Shown here: piece by piece, positions 1-8,251 of the stretch
How positions within the stretch are numbered: the first letter of the stretch is position 1
Layout of the letters: each line of letters starts with the position of its first letter
From: Oscillospiraceae bacterium
GTDB lineage: Bacteria > Bacillota > Clostridia > Oscillospirales > Ruminococcaceae
DNA: 64,000 nucleotides
NCBI GenBank assembly: GCA_017513135.1
Contig: JAFWDH010000022.1
Coordinates: forward strand, 124,001-188,000
Direction: 5' to 3'
Made by a program: the position numbers and the translations under genes
The notes under the pieces: generated by a model
What the model was told of the DNA's origin: nothing
Database searches by the model: none
The model's input: the letters and a program-made list of their open reading frames with translations, nothing else

Positions 1-361
1 CTCCGCCGAAAGTAAAGGATTTACCCATATGGAGGAAGATCTCCTTGACGTTATCGCCGAAACTTCCGCCGCCGAAGAAGGAGGGCTCGGTCGAGCTGTC
101 ATAGACGAATTCGCCCGGTTCGGCGCAGAATTCAACTACCTTGCCCTGATCGACGATAAGCGCGCACTGGCCGTCAGCAACCGCGATGACGGAGCCGCTG
201 GAAATGATATTGTCGTCCCTGTTACTGGAAACACCCGACTGACGCTTTTTGCCCTTTACTGCAAGAACATCAAAAGGCAGAGCTTCGCAGTAAAAATACT
301 CTTTCCACTGCTGAGAAAGGGTTGAAGAAGCAGCACTCAGTGCAGCACTAATAAGACCCAT
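1..361 (-). CDS. SPFH-domain protein, 5' part only
   Basis: This is the N-terminal 120 residues of a gene that continues beyond the left edge. Translation from the ATG at 361 gives MGLISAALSAASSTLSQQW followed by a stretch reading DNIISSGSVIAVADGQCALI and a PGEF turn. This matches the start of the YdjI-like SPFH (stomatin/prohibitin) proteins of Firmicutes, which often end in a zinc ribbon; that end lies outside the window. An AGGAG ribosome site sits about 7 bases before the start. Family members are thought to form membrane-associated scaffolds, but the cellular role is not established. Overlapping plus-strand ORFs are shadows. The family call is from remembered similarity and is fairly firm. 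Confidence 0.8.
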   Translation of the reverse strand, partial: MGLISAALSAASSTLSQQWKEYFYCEALPFDVLAVKGKKRQSGVSSNRDDNIISSGSVIAVADGQCALIVDQGKVVEFCAEPGEFVYDSSTEPSFFGGGSFGDNVKEIFLHMGKSFTFGG

Positions 362-390
362 TTTGTTTCTCCTTTTCGAATAATAATTAA

Positions 391-418
391 ATTATACGGA
401 TAAGGCGTAACACCTTAA
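391..418 (-). promoter_or_regulatory. Possible promoter of the SPFH gene
   Basis: Read on the minus strand, a perfect TATAAT (396-391) lies 30 bases upstream of the SPFH start codon. A poor -35 candidate, TTAAGG (418-413), is 16 bases further up. The -10 is convincing; the -35 is weak. Confidence 0.4.
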
Positions 419-419
419 T

Positions 420-730
420 CTTTCACTGCAAGGATTATATCATAACTTAATCAACAGTTTAACCATCAGGAATTATAAAATAACTATGAATATCGGCACA
501 TTTTCAGCGCAATACAGCATCTTTTTTTCTGTTCATGAAGCACTCATATGCCTTATGGACAGCAGGCCTGTGCTCTTTCCTCAGAGTTCATCCCCTGTTC
601 CGGCCGTGACATGGATCGTGCGAGTGACCGCCCTCTGTCCTGATACGCTTTCCGAATTCTAAGAAAAATGCTCAAAAATCTGTGCATCGTCCTACTCTTT
701 TTCTGCAGTGTATTCCGCTGTATGTTACTG
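420..730. other. Intergenic stretch with no recognised gene
   Basis: About 300 bases between the divergent SPFH and glgP genes. I see no ORF with a ribosome site, no strong hairpin and no RNA gene. Only the two divergent promoters at its ends can be supported. Confidence 0.6.
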
Positions 731-757
731 TTTGTTATTTATCGGTATACCTGTCTA

Positions 758-797
758 TGCTATAATTTTCTGCAGTCTTATATTTAAAACTAAGGAG
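758..797 (+). promoter_or_regulatory. Extended -10 promoter and ribosome site of glgP
   Basis: TATAAT at 761-766 is preceded by TG at 758-759, an extended -10 element that can compensate for the poor -35 (TTTATC, 738-743). Transcription would start near 773. AAGGAG at 792-797 then precedes a TTG start at 806, giving a leader of about 33 bases. Confidence 0.6.
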
Positions 798-805
798 AAA
801 TAAAA

Positions 806-3199
806 TTGTATTCACCCAAACACGAACGAGTTCTTGAAGATATATGCATGCATCTCTGCGGGTGTTCTCTGGATGAGGTAGCGCCGAAACAGGCATACCG
901 CGTGCTGGCTACAGCTCTCAGGGAAGGTATGGATCAGAGAAATCAGGCGTTCAGGGAGAAGGTAGCCAAGGAGCAGAAAAAGCAGGCTTTCTACCTCTCT
1001 ATGGAATTCCTCGTAGGAACTTCGCTTTACAACAACCTCTATAACTTCGGCCTTCTGGAGGATGCTAGGGAGATCCTCGCAAAGCATCATCTGAACCTCG
1101 ACGATGTGGTGGCGTGCGAGCATGACGCAGGTCTCGGCAACGGAGGACTCGGCCGTCTTGCATCCTGCTATATGGACGCCGCGACGACTATGGATCTGCC
1201 GGTGACCGGTTTTTCGATACTTTATGAATTCGGCATCTTCCGTCAGAGGATAATCGACGGCTGGCAGGTCGAGTTCCCCGACAACTGGCTGGCTGACGGC
1301 GACGTTTGGCTCAGGAAGCGTGAAGAAGACGCTGTTGAAGTCAGGTTCGGCGGAGTTACTCATGAATGGTTCGACAACGGTCATTTCAAGGTCGTCAACT
1401 CAGGATATGACTCGGTACTAGCGATCCCCTATGATCTTTACATCTCCGGCTACGGCACCGATACTGTCAACAGACTGGTCCTCTGGAGCGCAAGCAACCC
1501 CCACAGTTTCGATATGGCGGCATTCGCCAGAGGAGACTATGAGAGCGCCATGTATGAGAGCAACAAGGCTCAGATCATATCCAAGGTGCTGTACCCTTCC
1601 GATGATCACGTGGCAGGAAAAAAGCTGAGGCTGCAGCAGCAGTACTTCTTCGTTTCCGCCTCGCTTCAGAGCATACTGACAGAACATCTTCAGAAATACA
1701 ACACTCTCGATAACCTCCCCGACAAGGTAGCTATCCATATAAACGACACCCACCCCGCTCTATGTGTGCCGGAACTGATGAGGCTCCTGATGGACGAGTG
1801 CGGACTTGGCTGGGATGAGGCGTGGGACCTGACCTGCAGGACCCTCTCCTACACAAACCATACCGTTATGGCCGAGGCTCTTGAGCATTGGCCCTGCGAT
1901 CTGTTTGAGTCTCTGCTTCCGAGACTGTATTCCATCGTCAAGGAGATCAACCGCAGACTTATGGAGAAGATCACGGTCTTTTATCCCAATGATCCCGGAA
2001 AGTGGGATTATATGCAGGTGATCTCAGGCGGTGAGGTCAGGATGGCCAATCTCTGTCTCGCATGCTGCCATATGGTGAACGGTGTCTCAAGGCTCCATAC
2101 GGACATCCTTACCAAGGATGTATTCCATGACTACTATGTCATGGACAACTCCAAGTTTACAGGCGTCACCAACGGCATCGCCTACAGAAGATGGCTCGGA
2201 CAGGCTAATCCGAAGCTCGCATCCTACATCAGCGAGCTCATAGGCGACGGATTCATGAGCGATGCCAATGAGCTCAGCAAGCTAATGAAGTACGCCGATG
2301 ACAAGACGGTCCTTGACAAGCTCGAAGAGATAAAGTTCTCCAACAAGAAAAGGCTCGCTGACTATATTGCGAAGAACAACGGTCTTATCGTGGATCCCGA
2401 TTCCATGTTCGACGTACAGGTCAAGAGACTTCATGAGTATAAGAGACAGCTTCTCAATGCCCTGAACATCCTGAAGATGTACAACGAGATCAAAGATAAT
2501 CCGAACGGCGATTTCGTCCCCAGAACGTTCGTTTTTGCCGCCAAGGCTTCTGCAGGATATACGCTGGCAAAGGAGATAATCAAGCTGATCGTCTGCATCT
2601 CCAACTTTGTCAACTCGGATCCTGTCGTCAGGGACAAGCTCAAAGTCGTATTTCTGGAAGATTACAAGGTGTCTCTGGCGGAGATCATCATCCCCGCAGC
2701 CAACATTTCAGAACAGATCTCCAATGCCGGCAAGGAGGCATCCGGCACGAGCAATATGAAACTGATGCTCAACGGTGCTGTAACGCTCGGCACTCTGGAC
2801 GGAGCGAACGTAGAGATCCTGGAGCAGGTAGGCAAGGATAACATATTCCTTTTTGGCCTTACTTCCGAAGAAGTTGATTCTCTCAGAAGAAAAGGATACA
2901 ACCCCAGACAGTACCTCACTCCGGAACTGGACAGGGCGCTCGATATTCTCACGTACGGCACGCTTGGAGAGAGATTCGACGGCATCATGCATTCTCTGTT
3001 CAATGATTCCGGCTGGGCTGATCAGTATATGACAGTAGCAGATTTCACCAGTTATTCCGAAGCACAGAAAAAGGTATCGGAAGTTTATACCGACAAATAC
3101 AGATTCAACAGGATGTCACTGGTCAATATCGCAAATTCCGGATTCTTCTCCTCTGACAGGTCTGTCAGAGAATACGCGGACAGGATATGGAATCTGTGA
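806..3199 (+). CDS. glgP: Glycogen/maltodextrin phosphorylase
   Basis: A 797-residue PLP-dependent glucan phosphorylase that releases glucose-1-phosphate from alpha-1,4-glucans in the cytoplasm. Length and sequence fit the GT35 family throughout. Landmarks are the EHDAGLGNGGLGRLASC segment near residue 105, the KRLHEYKRQ motif near residue 545, and the PLP-lysine motif GTSNMK with the lysine at about residue 652, followed by GTLDGANVE. The start is TTG at 806, chosen because AAGGAG lies 8 bases upstream and no better start follows. The gene appears monocistronic, with its own promoter and a terminator at 3217-3241. No other glycogen genes are visible, so the natural substrate (stored glycogen or imported maltodextrin) is open. 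Confidence 0.95.
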   Translation: MYSPKHERVLEDICMHLCGCSLDEVAPKQAYRVLATALREGMDQRNQAFREKVAKEQKKQAFYLSMEFLVGTSLYNNLYNFGLLEDAREILAKHHLNLDDVVACEHDAGLGNGGLGRLASCYMDAATTMDLPVTGFSILYEFGIFRQRIIDGWQVEFPDNWLADGDVWLRKREEDAVEVRFGGVTHEWFDNGHFKVVNSGYDSVLAIPYDLYISGYGTDTVNRLVLWSASNPHSFDMAAFARGDYESAMYESNKAQIISKVLYPSDDHVAGKKLRLQQQYFFVSASLQSILTEHLQKYNTLDNLPDKVAIHINDTHPALCVPELMRLLMDECGLGWDEAWDLTCRTLSYTNHTVMAEALEHWPCDLFESLLPRLYSIVKEINRRLMEKITVFYPNDPGKWDYMQVISGGEVRMANLCLACCHMVNGVSRLHTDILTKDVFHDYYVMDNSKFTGVTNGIAYRRWLGQANPKLASYISELIGDGFMSDANELSKLMKYADDKTVLDKLEEIKFSNKKRLADYIAKNNGLIVDPDSMFDVQVKRLHEYKRQLLNALNILKMYNEIKDNPNGDFVPRTFVFAAKASAGYTLAKEIIKLIVCISNFVNSDPVVRDKLKVVFLEDYKVSLAEIIIPAANISEQISNAGKEASGTSNMKLMLNGAVTLGTLDGANVEILEQVGKDNIFLFGLTSEEVDSLRRKGYNPRQYLTPELDRALDILTYGTLGERFDGIMHSLFNDSGWADQYMTVADFTSYSEAQKKVSEVYTDKYRFNRMSLVNIANSGFFSSDRSVREYADRIWNL

Positions 3200-3216
3200 A
3201 AAGTAATTTCGCATCT

Positions 3217-3246
3217 GAGGCGGCACTTATACTGTCGCCTCTTTCT
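3217..3246 (+). terminator. Terminator after glgP
   Basis: Hairpin with arms 3217-3225 and 3233-3241 (GAGGCGGCA against TGTCGCCTC, one G-U pair), followed by TTTCTG. Confidence 0.6.
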
Positions 3247-3247
3247 G

Positions 3248-3277
3248 TTGACTGAGGTACGGTGAAGAAACTAAAAT
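3248..3277 (+). promoter_or_regulatory. Promoter of the esterase gene
   Basis: TTGACT (3248-3253) and TAAAAT (3272-3277) with an 18-base spacer, directly after the glgP terminator. This suggests the esterase gene is a separate transcription unit. Confidence 0.55.
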
Positions 3278-3316
3278 CTAACCAGGACCCCAAAACAACA
3301 ACGTATATGGAGATTT

Positions 3317-4579
3317 ATGCTTATGAAGAAAGAGATCAGAGAAAATCAGGCGCTGAACTCCCATATCCTGAATTTTGATTACGTTCAGAAAGGGATGACC
3401 GTTCCGACTTCACAGAGTCCCATCGATCCCGCAGCCGGTTCAAAAGTCGTCATGCCGTCCCCCGGATTCAGCGGAAGCGGCGTACCCTTCAAAAGAGTTC
3501 CCGGTGTCTCCATCCTGGAAAATGGCAAAGCCGAGATCACATTCTTCGCTCCGGACGCCAAAAGAGTCGAGATCGCAGGCATCGGAGGCTCCATGCAGGG
3601 CAGATATGACATGGAGAAGCAGGACGACGGTTACTGGAAGATCGTTCTCGACGAAGTGAGGAGCGGATTCCATTACTGCGTGTTCATCCAGGACGGTGTA
3701 ATGACCTACAGCCCGGTGCTTCCTTTCGGCTTCGGATGTTCCTATGTCATGAACTATTTTGAGGTACCGGATGAGGATTCCGGTTTCTACCTGCTCAACG
3801 ATGTCCCCCACGGCACCATTCATATGGAGCTTCTCAAGAGCGAATCCACAGGAAGATACAGGAATCTCTGGGTCTACACACCTCATGGATACGAGACCAG
3901 CGGCAAGAAATACCCTGTGATGCACATCCTGCATGGCGGCGGTGAGAATGAGACCGGCTGGTTCTGGCAGGGTAAGCTCAACTATATCGCCGACAACCTC
4001 ATTGCCGAAGGCAAATGCGAGGAGATGATAATCGTAGCCAGCAGTTTCGCTGCTCCAAAGGAACTGGAAGACGGAACTTTCATCGACAAAGGTTTCCCTG
4101 AAGTAATGTGCAACGAGATAGTCCCCTTTATAGACGGTAAATACCGCACCATAGCCGACAGAGAATACAGAGCGATGGCCGGTCTCTCAGCAGGCGGATC
4201 AATGGCGAGACAGATCGCCCACGGCCATCCGGAATGCTTCGCCAACCTCGGACAGTTCAGCTGCGGAGGCGGATTCTCGGTTGCCGGGCTCACCACAGTG
4301 CAGGGCGGATTCCTGCTGCTCCCCAACGGCAAACTGCAGTCCTCGGAAGGTCCACACTACGATGAACTGTTCGCCTCTCCCGAGCATTACAACAGCACCA
4401 TGAAGGTCACATTCATCACCTGCGGAACCGATGATCCGAGGCACAAATACACCGAGCCTCAGGTACAGGAGCTGATCGATAAGGGATACAACTTCGAGTA
4501 CGCGTGCTACCCCGGATACCACGAGTGGGATGTATGGAGATACAGTGCCAGAGACTACATGATGAGACTTTTCAAATAA
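3317..4579 (+). CDS. Carbohydrate esterase family 1-like hydrolase with N-terminal glucan-binding-like domain
   Basis: A 420-residue alpha/beta hydrolase. Residues about 60-145 (ITFFAPDAKRVEI to YCVFIQDGV) resemble the beta-sandwich E-set/CBM48 domain found before many glucan-active enzymes and CE1 esterases. The catalytic part follows: an oxyanion-type HILHGGGENETGW, the nucleophile motif GLSAGGS with Ser about 291, and a late His in YPGYHEWD. The family removes acyl groups (acetyl, feruloyl) from polysaccharides. There is no signal peptide, so the protein looks cytoplasmic and may act on imported oligosaccharides. The start could be 3317 or the in-frame ATG at 3323; GGAG at 3309-3312 fits either. 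Exact substrate unknown. Confidence 0.8.
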   Translation: MLMKKEIRENQALNSHILNFDYVQKGMTVPTSQSPIDPAAGSKVVMPSPGFSGSGVPFKRVPGVSILENGKAEITFFAPDAKRVEIAGIGGSMQGRYDMEKQDDGYWKIVLDEVRSGFHYCVFIQDGVMTYSPVLPFGFGCSYVMNYFEVPDEDSGFYLLNDVPHGTIHMELLKSESTGRYRNLWVYTPHGYETSGKKYPVMHILHGGGENETGWFWQGKLNYIADNLIAEGKCEEMIIVASSFAAPKELEDGTFIDKGFPEVMCNEIVPFIDGKYRTIADREYRAMAGLSAGGSMARQIAHGHPECFANLGQFSCGGGFSVAGLTTVQGGFLLLPNGKLQSSEGPHYDELFASPEHYNSTMKVTFITCGTDDPRHKYTEPQVQELIDKGYNFEYACYPGYHEWDVWRYSARDYMMRLFK

Positions 4580-4587
4580 CTGTTCTT

Positions 4588-4631
4588 AGATACTGAAAGC
4601 GCGGAGCATTTGCTTCGCGCTTTCAGTATCT
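4588..4631. terminator. Strong hairpin between esterase and acyltransferase genes
   Basis: Perfect 16-bp stem: arms 4588-4603 and 4616-4631, with the loop extending the pairing by a few more bases. It is followed by an AT-rich rather than poly-T stretch. Probable terminator for the esterase gene. Confidence 0.7.
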
Positions 4632-4637
4632 TATAAT
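4610..4637 (+). promoter_or_regulatory. Promoter overlapping the terminator hairpin
   Basis: TTGCTT (4610-4615) lies in the hairpin loop and TATAAT (4632-4637) directly after the 3' arm, with a 16-base spacer. The following gene's ribosome site and start lie 14-29 bases further on. The -10 is perfect; the overlap of terminator and promoter is unusual but coherent. Confidence 0.5.
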
Positions 4638-4665
4638 AATTGAAAAAAAGCGGAGGACCATTCAA

Positions 4666-5892
4666 ATGCTGGACAGCATCAAGCGCTTCGATATGTCCAA
4701 AAAGCCTATGAGGATGCACCTCAGGCCCCTTATCTGGACACTGTGCGCACCGGATCTCATCAAGCACAGAAACCATCTGACGAAAATAGGGATGGAAGGC
4801 ATCAAACCGCCGTATCTCCTGCTTTGCAACCATAACGCATTCATGGATTTCAAGGTATCCACCAGGGCTACATTTCCCCACCGCGTCAACTACGTCGTCG
4901 CTATAGACGGCTTCCTCAGACGCGAATGGCTTCTCAGGTTCATCGGCTGCATCTGCAAGCGCAAGTTCACGAATGACATCGTGCTTATCAGGCAGCTCAA
5001 ACGTGTCGTAGATTCGGGCGACATCGCAGCCGTCTATCCAGAAGCCAGATACTCCCTCTGCGGAACGACAGCTGTGCTTCCCGATTCTCTCGGCAAGCTC
5101 GCGAAGTTCCTGAAAGTCCCGGTCGTGACGCTGATATGTCACGGACATCACGTGAACTCTCCGTTCTACAACCTTCCCGATCACAATGTCAAAGGCACCG
5201 AGGCCACTATGAAATGCCTGTTCACTGCAGATGAAGTAAAAAAAGCTTCTGCAGAAGAGATATTCTCCCGTATCCAGGATGAGTTCAGATACGATGATTT
5301 CGCCTGGCAGAAGGAAAAAGGGATAAGGATAACATACAAGAAGAGAGCCGAGGGTCTGCACAAAGTGCTTTACCAGTGCCCTCACTGCGGAACAGAATAC
5401 AGGATGTCGTCATCGGGAACTATCCTGAGATGCGACGCATGCGGCAAACAGTGGAATATGAATGAACTCGGTGAACTGGAAGCTCTGGAAGGAGAGACGG
5501 AATTCAGTCATATCCCGGACTGGTATGAGTGGGAACGGAAGAATGTCAGGGATGAGGTCAGAAACGGAACCTACTCCTTCACGTGCAAGGCCAGAGTCGA
5601 CGCGCTGCCCAATGCGAGCGGATACATTGATCTGGGAGACGCCGTGCTTACGCATGATATGAACGGCTTCAGGCTCAAAGGCAGCTACAACGGTGAGGAC
5701 TATGAGGAGATATGGCCTGTAAGATCACTGTATTCATGTCACATCGAATATGAGTATCTCGGCAAATACGGCGACTGTGTGGATCTCAACACTCTGACCG
5801 ATACTTTTTATATCTATCCCAAGGACTGCCTGTTCTCCGTGACCAAATTCGCTCTGGCTACGGAAGAACTGTACTACAAGGACTACACTTGA
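4666..5892 (+). CDS. PlsC-like acyltransferase with C-terminal zinc ribbon
   Basis: A 408-residue protein. The first ~200 residues carry the LPLAT/PlsC signature: HNAFMD (an HX4D motif, His about 56 and Asp about 61) and YPEAR near 124-128, equivalent to the FPEG block. This fits acyl transfer to a glycerolipid or related acceptor at the membrane. Unlike ordinary PlsC (about 200-250 residues), it continues with a four-cysteine ribbon (CPHC at 238-241, CDAC at 256-259) and a ~150-residue beta-rich tail of unknown role. The start ATG has a CGGAGG site at 4651-4656. Acceptor and function of the tail are unknown; the acyltransferase call is firm, the specificity is not. Confidence 0.75.
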   Translation: MLDSIKRFDMSKKPMRMHLRPLIWTLCAPDLIKHRNHLTKIGMEGIKPPYLLLCNHNAFMDFKVSTRATFPHRVNYVVAIDGFLRREWLLRFIGCICKRKFTNDIVLIRQLKRVVDSGDIAAVYPEARYSLCGTTAVLPDSLGKLAKFLKVPVVTLICHGHHVNSPFYNLPDHNVKGTEATMKCLFTADEVKKASAEEIFSRIQDEFRYDDFAWQKEKGIRITYKKRAEGLHKVLYQCPHCGTEYRMSSSGTILRCDACGKQWNMNELGELEALEGETEFSHIPDWYEWERKNVRDEVRNGTYSFTCKARVDALPNASGYIDLGDAVLTHDMNGFRLKGSYNGEDYEEIWPVRSLYSCHIEYEYLGKYGDCVDLNTLTDTFYIYPKDCLFSVTKFALATEELYYKDYT

Positions 5893-5914
5893 TGCTTCCG
5901 ATCTTGTTTTTTAT

Positions 5915-5943
5915 TTGAACGCTTCAGCGATACATAGTAATAT
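5915..5943 (+). promoter_or_regulatory. Promoter of the flippase gene
   Basis: TTGAAC (5915-5920), 17-base spacer, TATAAT-like TAATAT (5938-5943). Transcription would begin near 5950, which argues against the upstream GTG at 5956 as the start of translation and for the ATG at 6013. Confidence 0.55.
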
Positions 5944-6012
5944 TTACATGTAAGTGTGCGCACGGAACTTCTGCGGATCCGCGCGACAGAATGTGAATGC
6001 CGGCAGGTCAAG

Positions 6013-7656
6013 ATGAAGAAGGACAGCTTTATCAAAGGAATGTTCGCAGCATATGCCGCGATAGTAATAACAAAATTGCTGGGAGCGCTGTACAGTATTC
6101 CCTTTTATGACATCATCGGAGAAAACGGTGGTGTTATTTATTCATGTGTGTATAACATATACACCCTTTTCCTTGATATCTCGACCTGCGGAATACCGAT
6201 AGCCGTAAGCATCATAATCAGCGAGTATCATACTCTTGGAAGATATAAAAGCGAAAGAAAAGCGTACTCCATTGCATTCAGAATCGTAACAGCCCTTTCG
6301 CTTTTAACTTTTACTGCTATGCAGGTCTTTGCCCGTTCGCTTAGCCTCTATTTCCTCAGAGACATGTCGGAAGGAGCTTCTCCCGAAGCGATCACTCTTG
6401 GCATCCGCATCATAGCGCTATGTATGCTTATAGTGCCTTTTCTCAGTCTCAGACGCGGACTGCTCCAGGGTTACAAGTATGTGGCTGCATCTTCAAGAAG
6501 CCAGATCATTGAGCAACTGATTCGCATCATCGTAGCATTGGCAGGTTCTTACATAACTGTCAGGGTATTGGATCTCGGTGAAGAAGCCGGTGTAAATATC
6601 GCCTTCACCGGAACTGTCCTCGGTGCGCTCGTCTCTTTAATCTACGTCTCTGTCAAAAGCCGTTCGGTAAAGAAAGAGATGCTTGCATATGATTCCGATT
6701 TAAGTGACGAGATATCCTCTGGCGTGATCATAAGAAAACTGATATCCATTTGCGTTCCCATCATTTTCGTCTCTCTGACTATCAGCATCTACAGTGTCGT
6801 TGATATGAAGCTCATCCTTGTCGGGCTTCATAATCTCGGATACGGAGATGCAGAAACACAGGTAATAGCCAGTGTTGCATCCACATGGGCTCCCAAGATC
6901 TGCATGCTTATCTCTGCTCTGCCTACAGGGATAGTCAGCAGCATCGTTCCGTTCATGGCAGAGAGCAATGCTGAAAAAAACAGAGAGGTCGTCGGAGCAA
7001 GGCTAAATCAAGCCCTCGGCGTACTCCTTGTAGTATCTGTTCCAATGGCAGCCGGCATGATCCTCCTCAGGCAACCTCTTTACACGCTGTTCTACAACCA
7101 AAGCCAATATGGTCCTTCGATCCTGGCGTTGCTCGTCATAGTCAATCTCATAGGAGGCATTACTTCCGTCATGAGTTCGACCCTTCAGAGCATCGGTTTC
7201 GGAAGGGCTGTTTTCCTTTGTACTTTTGCCGGTATCGTGATCAATGTCTCGCTTGATCTTCCTCTTATCTACCTGTACGACAGGATTGGATTTCCTTCAT
7301 ATCTTGGAGCCGCTACTGCCAGTATAATAGGCCAGCTGGTAACTGTTCTCATTCAGACAGCTGTCCTGAAAAGAAGATATCGCTACTCCGGAGCACCTCT
7401 CCGCCGCAACTTAGTCAAGATACTGATCGCGACGATAATAATGACTGCTGCAGTGTTACTGATACTTATTATCTGGCCTGCAGCCCAGTACAGAGGCGTC
7501 AAGATGATTACGCAATTTGCAGTATACGCGCTCGTCGGCATAGTGATCTATTTCATATTCATCTATTTTTCCGGGACTGCTGAGAACATTCTTGGAAAAA
7601 AAGAGTTAAACAGCCTTCTGGAAAAGTTCCACATACGCACATCTTCATTGCAGTGA
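6013..7656 (+). CDS. SpoVB/MOP-type polysaccharide or lipid-linked sugar flippase
   Basis: A 547-residue integral membrane protein with about 14 hydrophobic segments, beginning MKKDSFIKGMFAAYAAIVIT and followed by KLLGALYSIPFYDIIG, the typical opening of SpoVB-like MOP-superfamily proteins. Family members move lipid-linked oligosaccharides or lipid II across the membrane; SpoVB acts in spore cortex formation. Whether this organism sporulates cannot be told from the window. The reading frame stays open up to a GTG at 5956, but the promoter position and conserved N-terminus favour ATG 6013, with AGGTCAAG just upstream. No neighbouring cell-wall genes clarify the role. Confidence 0.85.
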   Translation: MKKDSFIKGMFAAYAAIVITKLLGALYSIPFYDIIGENGGVIYSCVYNIYTLFLDISTCGIPIAVSIIISEYHTLGRYKSERKAYSIAFRIVTALSLLTFTAMQVFARSLSLYFLRDMSEGASPEAITLGIRIIALCMLIVPFLSLRRGLLQGYKYVAASSRSQIIEQLIRIIVALAGSYITVRVLDLGEEAGVNIAFTGTVLGALVSLIYVSVKSRSVKKEMLAYDSDLSDEISSGVIIRKLISICVPIIFVSLTISIYSVVDMKLILVGLHNLGYGDAETQVIASVASTWAPKICMLISALPTGIVSSIVPFMAESNAEKNREVVGARLNQALGVLLVVSVPMAAGMILLRQPLYTLFYNQSQYGPSILALLVIVNLIGGITSVMSSTLQSIGFGRAVFLCTFAGIVINVSLDLPLIYLYDRIGFPSYLGAATASIIGQLVTVLIQTAVLKRRYRYSGAPLRRNLVKILIATIIMTAAVLLILIIWPAAQYRGVKMITQFAVYALVGIVIYFIFIYFSGTAENILGKKELNSLLEKFHIRTSSLQ

Positions 7657-8201
7657 TTGTTCTCCCATGCTCTGTGAGCAGGGGACTGCATTTGAGCGGA
7701 TTTCCGGACACAGAGGATAAATCTCGGGAAGCAATACGGCAATTTCGTCGTAGCTTCCGGTAGTTCATCTGCGCTTTTCGGAGATCATATCCTGGATAGT
7801 GGCGATCAGATACCGATGCTCTGTCTTTTCCGATCTTTGTGGAAAAAATGAGATACCGCTACTATTTCCTGCTCCTTGGAGAATTCGAAGATATGATTGT
7901 TGTGGAAAATGATTCCGTTTTTTCTTTCCATATATGAGCGTTTCCCGATGATTCAATCATAGGCACATGCAAATCCATGGGCAAACCCGATGAAGGACTC
8001 ATATGGAGTATCTTTTCGCACTTATCTGCTTGGTCGTTTCCTCATGACCAACGTCCCGTTCACCAAATCCCTTTTCAGGCACCTCTATCATGAAGATACT
8101 CTGGCTTTGAAAAGAAGTCACAAAAGCGAATGAACCAAGAAGACAGAGATAAAGCGGTCCTGGCACGATGTTCTTTGGCACTGAACTATGATCATACAAA
8201 C
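7657..8201. other. Gene-poor stretch, possibly decayed coding sequence
   Basis: About 545 bases between the flippase gene and a bidirectional terminator. Only short ORFs occur (minus 7765-7956 and 7999-8223 are the longest) and none has a convincing ribosome site or recognisable product. The minus strand shows plausible coding-like stretches in successive different frames, which might be a decayed gene, but I cannot name it. Confidence 0.4.
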
Positions 8202-8244
8202 AAAAGAAGCTTTCAGCCGGCAACGACTGAAAGCTTCTTTTTTT
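8202..8244. terminator. Bidirectional terminator
   Basis: Perfect 15-bp stem with arms 8202-8216 and 8227-8241 and a 10-base loop. T-runs follow on the plus strand (to 8244), and an A-run precedes it that becomes a T-run on the minus strand. It serves the minus-strand flavoprotein gene ending at 8252 and any plus-strand read-through from the flippase gene. Confidence 0.85.
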
Positions 8245-8251
8245 GTCTTGT

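Noticed and set aside
29-325. Plus-strand 98-codon ORF
   Set aside because: It is the shadow of the SPFH-domain gene, whose minus-strand translation is clearly conserved and has a ribosome site.
4555-5385. Minus-strand ORF of 276 codons
   Set aside because: It is opposite the acyltransferase gene, which has the PlsC motifs and ribosome site.
5956-6012. Upstream GTG start for the flippase
   Set aside because: It would lie about 6 bases from the predicted transcription start and adds a charged, cysteine-rich tail not expected in the family.
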